A stretch of 64,000 nt of DNA from Lasiosphaeris hirsuta (Eukaryota > Ascomycota > Sordariomycetes > Sordariales > Lasiosphaeriaceae), in contig JAUKUA010000005.1 in assembly GCA_030549175.1 (NCBI GenBank), positions 1,736,001-1,800,000 of the forward strand. Reading direction: 5' to 3'. Positions 55,941 to 64,000 of the stretch are shown here, one piece after another (position 1 is the first letter of the stretch; each line of letters starts with the position of its first letter). The position numbers were made by a program, and so were the translations under genes. The notes under the pieces are model-generated. The model saw nothing but the letters and a program-made list of their open reading frames with translations, ran no database searches and was not told the DNA's origin.

Positions 55941-57974
55941 CTAGGAGTGGGCTTCTTGCCAGCCACCAACCCACTCGACATCGCCAAAGGCATGACGCTT
56001 CTCCTTGCGCCAGTCGAAGTTCCAATCTCGGTCGCGACCTTTGGTCCGAGGGCACTCCTTAGCGCGCTCTCTATTGACTTGGTGAATCCACTTCCCAGTG
56101 GCTGAGGTTTGATGTGAAGGGGAATGATTGTGTCCGGAAACGGAGTCAGTGTTGTGGTGAGTGTTGCCGCCAAAATCAAAAACGCCATGCCCATTACCCA
56201 GCGAGCCAGAACCTACACCACTGCCAACCTGGCGTCCCGCCCTAAGGCCGATCTCGGGAGCTTGGGAGGATGAGCCACCAGTGCAAGCACGGCGCCGCTC
56301 ACCGAGCACTGCCCATTTGTCTGCGCTGTTACGCTTTGGTGAGTCCAAGCCGTCAATGTCAGGCTGTTGCTCCTTGACAGGAGGGAGCTCGTGGAAGAAA
56401 AAGCCATCGGCAGTCAAGTCTTCATCGATGTTGTTCGTTCCAAGCGCCATATCGATTGACGGAATGTCGTGCTCGACATAGACACTTGTGGACTTGGTCG
56501 CTGGCGACAGCCCTAAGCGAGGCGTGTCGTCATCATCAGCAGGGGACGCCGCTGTCTTGCTCTCCTGACTCCACGTCCGCGAATTCATCTCCTTCAGGGC
56601 TTGAAGTTGTCGGCCTTGCTCTTCTTCCTCGATCTCCTCATCCCACAGATCGCTCCAACTCTTGGATACGGCATCCTTGCGACCAAAGACAAACGACATG
56701 GCCGATTGGTTGCGATTCTTGGACATGTTGATCGGAAGCGAGCCCGCCATCGGAGATACCAGGGATGATTTCATTGGCAGCTTGTGCCGGAAACTTGTCG
56801 GCATGTTGAGAGACTGAATGGAAGCACCAAGGCTGGAGTCGAGCATAGACGACATGGATGGAGTTTGGGCGCTGCCTGACAGCCAGCCGGTCGTCGTACC
56901 TGACTTGGAGAAAAGGTCTTCGGTGTAACTCTCATCATCGGGAATGGCGCTGAGCTGCCGAAGAGACTTTTGAGGGCTGGCTTGGAGAGCTTTCGCCCAC
57001 GGGAAAACTCCGTTGTCGATCTGAGGGCTCTGGATCGATGGTGTTCGGAGAGGCTCACGGTCGGAGCTGGGGACAACGCGGCGGCTGGCAGAGCAGAAGT
57101 CATCTAGGGCCTCATCCAACGTGGTGAAGCTGATGACACGGAGCAGGGCCTCGCGGGCACCGATCAGGGATCGCTTGCTGGGGTCTAGGTTCATGCATTG
57201 CACAATGACCTCGTAGGTATCCTGCGACATCGAAGGGAATACGTCAAACAAGGACTGCTTGTCGCGCGAGAAATCCAGGAAAAGGGGATCCGCCTCGGTC
57301 GGGGTCGTGAAGGGGTTTCGTGAGAACAGAACGTTCAACAGGCAGACACCGATGGCCCAGATATCGGCTTGAGCGGGCGAGTATCCAGCACCAGCTGAAT
57401 CATACTGCTCTGGTGACATGTAGCGGTCGCTGCCAACAGTGGTCTCGTAGGTCCACCGATCGGTCGTGGCAAGCCCGAAGTCACCAAGCTTCACAGACCC
57501 AGACTGGGTAAGGAAGATGTTTTCGGGCTTGATGTCGCGGTGGTAAACACCTTTGGCGTGAATGTAGGCAACGGCATCAACAAGTTCCAGCATGAAGCGC
57601 CTCACATGCTCGGTCTCCAAAGGACCGTGGCCAATCCGGATGGCCTCGTACAGGTCACCCTGAGAGCAAAACTCAAGAACAATAAAAACATGAGCATCAG
57701 TCTCGAACGAGTCAACGAGATTGACAATGTTGGGGTGCGATCCAAGACGTCTGTGAAGCACCAGCTCCTCGGACTTGTCGTCGATTGCAAATTCAAAGCC
57801 GGCCTCGCTGACGGCTCCCTTCTTCGTCAGGCATTTGACAGCAACCGTCTTGGTGGTCCGAAGGTCCTTGGCCATGAAGACCATGCCGAAAGAGCCGTGG
57901 TTGAGAGGAGCAATAGTCTGGTACCGGCCACCGAGAACGACACCATTGCTAAAATTGGTTCGAAGGCACTCCAT
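55941..57974 (-). CDS. Serine/threonine protein kinase, Ksp1/Ran1 type
   Basis: Intronless 677-aa protein. The kinase domain occupies about residues 13-290, with glycine loop LNHGSFGMVFMA, AVKCLTKK (catalytic Lys), HRDIKPENIFLT, GDFGLATTDRWTYETTVGSD and RYMSPEQYDS in place of APE. The loop keeps the second and third Gly, but the first is Asn. The activation segment and the WTYETTVGSDRYM motif match the Ran1/Ksp1/Vhs1 group. The C-terminal half is disordered and Ser-rich, ending in a conserved-looking RDWNFDWRKEKRHAFGDVEW segment. Yeast Ksp1 acts downstream of TORC1 and PKA in autophagy and filamentous growth; fission-yeast Ran1 restrains meiosis. The role here is inferred from the family. Confidence 0.9.
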   Translation of the reverse strand: MECLRTNFSNGVVLGGRYQTIAPLNHGSFGMVFMAKDLRTTKTVAVKCLTKKGAVSEAGFEFAIDDKSEELVLHRRLGSHPNIVNLVDSFETDAHVFIVLEFCSQGDLYEAIRIGHGPLETEHVRRFMLELVDAVAYIHAKGVYHRDIKPENIFLTQSGSVKLGDFGLATTDRWTYETTVGSDRYMSPEQYDSAGAGYSPAQADIWAIGVCLLNVLFSRNPFTTPTEADPLFLDFSRDKQSLFDVFPSMSQDTYEVIVQCMNLDPSKRSLIGAREALLRVISFTTLDEALDDFCSASRRVVPSSDREPLRTPSIQSPQIDNGVFPWAKALQASPQKSLRQLSAIPDDESYTEDLFSKSGTTTGWLSGSAQTPSMSSMLDSSLGASIQSLNMPTSFRHKLPMKSSLVSPMAGSLPINMSKNRNQSAMSFVFGRKDAVSKSWSDLWDEEIEEEEQGRQLQALKEMNSRTWSQESKTAASPADDDDTPRLGLSPATKSTSVYVEHDIPSIDMALGTNNIDEDLTADGFFFHELPPVKEQQPDIDGLDSPKRNSADKWAVLGERRRACTGGSSSQAPEIGLRAGRQVGSGVGSGSLGNGHGVFDFGGNTHHNTDSVSGHNHSPSHQTSATGKWIHQVNRERAKECPRTKGRDRDWNFDWRKEKRHAFGDVEWVGGWQEAHS

Positions 57975-60900
57975 TGTGAAAGAGACGGAGTTTGAACAGA
58001 CGAGATGATTAGGTATACCGCGGGGTATAGGATGTCGCGGCTGGTGGTACAGAACTGGCTGAGCTTTTTTCCCCTCTTCCCGAGAACCGGTCTATATCGA
58101 TCGAGTCCAGTCTTATCGAGACAACTTTTCGACTTGTGTACAGCGGTGGAAATGGCGAAAGGCGCGACGGTTGAAGGCGGTCCGAGAATCGGAAGAAAAA
58201 GATAGAAGAGATAAGGATGTACAGGAGCAACAACTAGTAAAGAAAACACGCAAAGTAACTCCAGATCGTTCACTGTCTTAGGCTCATGGGTTGGGTATTC
58301 CGGGATACTCAAACAAACGGAAGTATCTTGGTCGGGAGGGTCGTAAAAGGGGGTCCTGCGAGGGGTCCGGAAGAAACAAGGAAAGGTCGTTATGACATCT
58401 GGACGATATCGAAAAATGAATGGGCAACGTATGGTTGTGGTCGGGGTAGTTCAGGGGCAGGCGAAGGGCAAGCTGCCACGAGGCTAAAGGTCGACGGTTT
58501 GTTCTTGTCCAATGAACCGAGACCGGCCAGGAACACGAGCAACGTCGTGAAGCGATTGAGAAAGGCCGTCGTTGAGAAGCTAGCTACGCTGCTCAGGAGG
58601 GGCAGTCGTAGCAGCCACTACGAGTGGTAGAGAGAAACCGTGGGGAGCGGCGTGTTGGGGCAGTGACGGCGGGGTCCAAGTGAGACCAGGTGGCAGACAG
58701 CAAAAACTGGAATGAGCTGAAGCTATTGGAACACCTGGCTGACCGTCGTCGAAAACATGCGAGAGGGAGAGGTGTCTCGCAAGAACAGGCGGGTGAAGAG
58801 ATGACTCTTCAACCCCCCTTGTTCAACAGACGGAAGCGTGACACACAAGCTGTGGATACCGTTCGGCAGGGGCAGCGAGCACCGGCAAGATTGGGTCGGC
58901 GAGCGGTTGTGGATGGAGACCGGAGATTGAGTCACAAAATGGCAGCAGTACTCGGGGGTGATCTCGTTGTCTGGTGAGGTCGTGTCTTGCTGTGGGCAGT
59001 GTGCTTGCGGGTGCCGGGGGGAGGCTGAGAGCAGACTCAATGCCGGGAGCTCAGAGGTAGGTGGCCGTTGTTCGAATGGAGCTGAGCGGTGTCGCGGGTC
59101 TTGTAGAGCGACGAGACCGTAGATGGGCGGAAGCGGGACGCGAGATAGATAAGGGGACTGGGCAGTACTATCGGCGGCGTGGACCCAGCAGCTCAAGGCC
59201 AATCAATTCCGCAGCACTGGGGATGTCGGGGGATGTCGCTTTCGTTCGAGACCTTTACTCAAAAAGACCAAACAGACGAGAGAGCAGCTTGAAGGGCGAC
59301 AGCGACGACGAGCAGAATTATACGGCGGCGAGCGGATGGCAGAGAACAGGCGGTGGGAATGAGGGTGGGAAGGAGGGTGGGAAGGAGAGGATGCGGGTTG
59401 AGGGTTAGGATGGCGGGCACCAGGTGCTTGATGAGCAAATGGGGGGATGGAGGTGGAAGATGCACGTAGAGGGTGGAAGGTGACGGAAACGCTGAAGCAC
59501 GACTGGCTTGGGTGTCATCAAAGCGGGCTGAGCGAGCGAATGCCTGGATGAGGAATGGCTTGGCCCAGGAAGAGCTGGCCCAGCCCGGCCAGTCAAAGCA
59601 GTGTGGAGGACCTGGGAGGGACTGGGAGGGACAAGGAAGGGAGGTGGTCACTCGCAGGTGCCAGGAAATGACATGGGGCCCCCGATCGTCGAGTCGAGGA
59701 AGTCGGAGTCGCAAGGGCGAGCACTGGGCGACTGCCCCAGACTGCGAGCGTTGGCCAACGTGTACGCCCCCGCTTCCGGCACTGTCAGGCCTCAGGCAGC
59801 ACGCATTGTCGAGACGACGACGAATGGCATTCCTGGGGGGCTGCCACGCACCACAACACACCGCTTTGCGCAGCCGGCATATACGTATCTTTTCGCTAGG
59901 CCCATCCTTAGCGTCATCTTCTGCACACCATTTCCGGCCCCAGACTCGTGCTGCCGGAAACGCTGCACGGCCGTCAGGTCCCGTCAGGCCAAGCTGCCGT
60001 GAAGGATGCAACGGATGGGAACGGAGCCCCCCCCTCGTTGACTACATCATGGATGCCAATGTGTGCGCCGTCGAGCGCCGTTACGGCTGGCGAGACTCGA
60101 GATGGGAGATTGCTGATTAGCAGCTACACCGCCACCTGACCTCTAGCTGGTACCCTCGTGGCCTCTCAGCCGGCAACGAGCGACTTCGAGGTTGGGTACT
60201 GCTGCATCGCTCTGGCAAGGCACATACTGCTAACCAACCTTGCGCCGATACCCCATATCGCAAGTCGCATATCGCCGTGGCCGCTCGTGAAGCCACGTTA
60301 GTCGTCCCTGGTGGCCTGTGCCCCACCCACACGCTGCCTGTCGAGCCAAGTGTGCATCGCCAGTTCCAGAGACATCCTAGCGCCCTGCTCAGGGCAGACG
60401 TCTAATTTCTCGAGGGATCCACGAGGACAATTGCGAACGCGTCCACGGGCGCCTGTGGACAGCGAACACGCTGAGAGGAAACCGTTGCATGATTCCAGTG
60501 TCCCTCGTGACGGAGAATGAGATCGGAATGGGCCCTGGAGCGGAAATTCGCTCGTCTCCGAAAGCTTGCCGTCGCTCGCTGCGATTGCCTGGCGGCCTTG
60601 ATTCCTGGTCCATCTGGTCAGTTTCGTGGTGTTGGATCAGCCTAGCAGCCACCAGGCAGGGGGCACATCTGTGTTGCTCAAGCAGCACTCCATCATCAGG
60701 GTCCCATGGTGCGACACCACGCACTCTGGCAAGAGACCGCTGTCCTGAATCCCCCGATTCCCGATAGCAGTACAGTGGATTCTGAAAATGGGAGACCCTG
60801 TTGTGTTGAACCTATTGAACGGTTCCAGTGTCTTCGGTTTCACTTTGGGGGGCAGCACCACGTCGGACGCCATTATTGGCCGAGCTCAAATGCACTCCTT

Positions 60901-63747
60901 TCTGCCTGCATCCAGCCTTTCATTCGCTCCATGCATCCACAGTTGCTGGGCTGACCGCTAAAATAGCAATTGGCAACCCCCGGATTCCCTTGGAGGCCAG
61001 GGAATGCCACGATAGCGATGCTTGATGCGGGCGATGGGAGCGACACTGCAATGCAGAGCTCCTTGTCTCTCATTGCTCGAGGGGCGAGCGAGCGGGTTGA
61101 CTCGGGTGTTTTGCTCTCTCTCCAAAGCGGCTGACGGCTTCTGTTGTTGTGGGACATGGAGCGTCGAAGCGCCAGAATCGCCAATCGTGTTTCTATTCGC
61201 AAGACTCTGGGGGGCGCCGTTTTTTTTTGGGTCTTGAGCGACTTGGTGGAGACGGGTAGAACGGCGAAATATGCGCCATGATTGGCTACAGATATTGAAA
61301 GCGCCCACTTGTCCCCAGTGTCCCTTGACCCCACACATTTCCATGGTTCGCACTGGGGACGATCTCCCCCTTCTGTGTGGAATGTTAGACAGCCAGAATC
61401 GGAGCAGGTCTCTCGAAGGATCATCAAGGTGGGCAGCCATCAAGCAGGTCCTAATTCAATGCTGCCGGGGCTGGGTGGCCCTGCAGCGTTTCGAAAAGTG
61501 CCCATTGCTTCTCCATTGCATTCCATCATTCCATCATTCCATCATTCCATCACTGCCTCACCTTTCCCATTAGACACTGACAAGCACGCAATCCACACCA
61601 AACCCCATATCAATGTGACTCCTCTGACAAACGGCCCTGATGCAACCCTAGCGCAAATAACTGCCGAGCAAGGCAACAAGACAGGAAGAGAAGCTGCTGC
61701 CTCAGGCAATAATCGCCGAAAGAAGTCGTGATTTGGGTGCGTGGCTGAGGATCTTAGCCTCATCCTCAATCCATGAATGGCTGGATGGCTCTCAGTAACT
61801 AACCACCGCCCAAGTCGAGGTGGTGGCTGAGAGCTGGTGATGCCATGCTAAACATTGCCTCTTTTCTTTTCAGATGATCATTTCGACGCCGGTTGTACTG
61901 AATTACTCGTGTGATCCCCAGCGCCGTTATCGGCTCGTCAAACCATGTCTCACTCACGCCACCTCTGTCAAAGAGTGAGGGAGATCAATGAAAAGACGGG
62001 TCTAAAGCCTCAGGCCTCAATAACCTCAGTAGAAAGGAATCTAACCCCAGCTGATTGTTCGCGCTCCGTCGGGATCCGCAGTTGCTTGCGCGCGCGAAAA
62101 ACCGTTTTCGATTGACGAAGGATTTTGAAAACAGCTCACCGTCGTCGCTGGCCTTTCGATCGCAACCCGCAACCCGCTGGCCAAAGACAGCCAGCCAGAC
62201 CCGCCCAGGCCGTCGGCCCACACCAAACCGCCCGTAGCAAATATGCGACCTACGACGGCATGGATACGGCGAACAGCCAATAATCGCCACCCACCCGTCC
62301 AGGCAGTCGAAGGAGAGACGGGAGACGGGAGACGACGGCGACTCGAAACAAATTTTAATTACTGCTCGCGCATCATTGACCGCTCTCGCCCTACGCAGAT
62401 GGCAGCATGAAGTGCGCCATCAGGTATAGTACATACATAGCCTGCTAAATACCAAGGCATGCAGAGTGGTTACAGTCCAGTCGACTACTTCCCTGAATCC
62501 CTGGGCTAGTATAGATTATTATCGAGGCGGTCAAGCAGCCCAGACTTGGGAATGGGCAGTGGGTCGGATCCGGTCGCTGGCTCGCGCCCTCGTGTAGATT
62601 GATTCGCGTCTGCGCGTGCCTTTGGGACTGCCACGGACTGCTTTAAACCATCCCATCTGCTCAATCGAGATGCAGGGGCTTCCTGGCGCTACTAACCGAG
62701 AAACGAGAATCCAGAGATGGTCAAACTTGCGTCGATTGAAGTGCCCATTGCAAGTCGATTGTGAGCTGACAGTGGTATTATCGACGGCTCCCGTCCCAAA
62801 GCTTCTTTTTGTCAATGCTTCCTGGCGAAAACATGCAGGGTCTGATTGATGTGTAGTCGCTAAACGTTGGATGTGTTTTGCATTGTTTACCTGGTCTGGT
62901 CCCCCCGACCAGCGATCGAGGATGCATTGAATAGCATGTCCTGCTACCGTTTGGACCCGGAGCTGCTGCGCCTGGTAGAGATGCTGAGACATGGAAAGGG
63001 CCCGTCGAGTCGGTCCCGACCACTGGTCGCCCGCCAGAACCACCGACGGATCTCAGCCGTGTCGCGATCAGAAGCAGATCCGGCATCGCGCATTGAGAGG
63101 CGGTCTCTGGTCTGCGTATGAGGTCAGTGTGGCAATTCGATACCACGGCTCACATATGAATGTTTCCACTGGTTGTGGGTAATCCGCGGCCACGCTATAC
63201 GGAAAGCTAATATATCTAGACCAAACTGCGTTGGTGATGTCAATCAGTCGTATATTTTAGTCGATCACCCGAGAGAGGGGGCGCCAGCGCTTGGCGGGGG
63301 GCATGAGCGAGTAAACAACGCTCTATGATGCGCTCCATTCCGAGATGTGGAATGGATTGCTGGTGTCCTTCACCCCGCTCAGCCTGTGGTCGCTGAGCAG
63401 AGGAGTAAGGAGTGATGGTGCGCCGTTATCGTGGCCAGACTGTTTACTTTGTGCCAATCACAGCGATGCTACCGCGTTGGCAAATCGCGGGTCTTGGTTT
63501 TAGTTGGGAATTGTCCAGTCGGTGAGCGTCGCAAAGGACCCCCGCTTGCTCTCTCGAGGTTGTCCATCGCATGAACCAAGGGTAATTTTGCCGCTGCAGC
63601 AGGCTGCTCGCCACACACAGGTTACCCAGGCGCTGAGGTTGCGCACCAAACCTAGCCTACTGTTATCGCACCTAGGATTGTCACATTAACCAGCTGCGAA
63701 GTGGTTCGAGCAATTGGATCCGTCAGGGCTGGAGCTGAAGCTGGAGG
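57975..63747. other. 5.8-kb gene-poor region upstream of the kinase
   Basis: No supported gene. The part near 57975-59400 probably includes the kinase promoter and a long leader; on the plus strand it is purine-rich (AGGA/GGGAGG words). An 8-bp tandem repeat lies at 61520. Several 100-250 codon frames were read, but none has domain-like composition. Confidence 0.5.
61520..61551. repeat. 8-bp tandem repeat ATTCCATC x4
   Basis: Four perfect head-to-tail copies, preceded by a partial copy (CATTGC). Confidence 0.95.
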
Positions 63748-64000
63748 TTAGAGCCAACGGTTTCCCTGTGCTAAAAATCCTCCTGCATCTCCATGAGATG
63801 AAATCCACGGAATCATGATGAGATGGAAGCGCGGAGCTTCGCCGAACCACGGCGCGGCCACCCACCCCGTCCAGCGACAGGCCCGGAGGACCAGGCCGGG
63901 ATCCCAGCTGGCGCTATAGACGGAGCGGCCCTGCGAGTGCATATGCGCTTTGCGGGCTTCGTGCAGCCTTCTGGCTTCAGCTTCCTCGATTTTCTCAATT
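63748..64000 (-). CDS. Possible 3' end of a gene cut by the window edge
   Basis: A minus-strand frame is open from the last base of the window to a stop at 63748. Its edge part, IEKIEEAEARRLHEARKAHM, then HSQGRSVYSASW, looks like a charged helix of a real protein. The remainder (GLVLRACRWTGWVAAPWF) is less convincing and may be intronic or untranslated. Product unknown; needs the neighbouring sequence. Confidence 0.35.
   Translation of the reverse strand, partial: IEKIEEAEARRLHEARKAHMHSQGRSVYSASWDPGLVLRACRWTGWVAAPWFGEAPRFHLIMIPWISSHGDAGGFLAQGNRWL

Noticed and set aside
59259..60011. 250-codon minus-strand frame in the right-hand desert
   Set aside because: Biased composition and no recognisable motif; the competing plus-strand frame 59473-60120 is equally long.
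1..64000. tRNA, 5S rRNA and transposon signals
   Set aside because: A reading scan for T-loop motifs (GTTCRANNC), long terminal repeats, and transposase or reverse-transcriptase motifs gave only isolated partial matches. A tRNAscan-SE or RepeatMasker run would be decisive and was not possible.

Overview
The window is nuclear DNA of a filamentous ascomycete (Pezizomycotina). The gene set and protein sequences look most like Sordariomycetes, possibly near Sordariales, but this is inference from family resemblance; no database was searched. Genes are monocistronic on both strands. Introns are mostly 50-80 nt, branch sites resemble CTAAC or CTGA, and proteins carry low-complexity Gln/Pro/Ser tracts. 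There is no operon, CRISPR array or bacterial signal.

Layout. 0-23 kb is a gene-dense housekeeping block: a CBM48 protein with a hydrophobic tail (+), the mitochondrial DEAD-box helicase Mrh4 (+), a CorA-like membrane protein (-), the PKA catalytic subunit (-), an L-type lectin cargo receptor (-), Tim13 (+), an NSRP1-type splicing factor (-), phosphoinositide phospholipase C (-), INO80 subunit Arp8 (-) and a conserved 230-aa protein (+). About 24-31 kb is a gene desert leading to a Rua1-type transcription regulator with a large Gln/His tract (+). A second desert (33.6-39.7 kb) precedes a PHD-finger protein (+). 43.7-54.3 kb holds 3-isopropylmalate dehydrogenase (+), an APH-fold protein (-), a DUF2235 alpha/beta hydrolase (-) and an AVT-type vacuolar amino-acid transporter (+). 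A Ksp1/Ran1-type kinase (-) sits at 56-58 kb and is followed by a third desert. The 3' end of one more minus-strand reading frame may enter at the right edge.

How the genes relate. They form no pathway cluster. Several belong to nutrient and signalling control (PKA, PLC, Ksp1-like kinase, leucine synthesis, vacuolar amino-acid transport) and several to mitochondrial biogenesis (Mrh4, Tim13). Regulatory genes (PKA, the Rua1-like factor, the PHD protein, the kinase) have the long non-coding flanks.

Most genes are split, so I rebuilt exon structures by hand from donor/acceptor sites, phase and family conservation. Four of about 36 inferred introns appear to use a GC donor instead of GT, three of them with the strong AG|GCAAGT context. 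There are also 21-, 24- and 25-nt microexons and a 28-nt last exon. These splicing features, together with a CBM48 protein that may be membrane-tethered, a roughly 90-residue insertion inside the PLC catalytic X domain and the Rua1-like regulator in its desert, are the main points of interest. I found no convincing mobile element, rRNA or tRNA.
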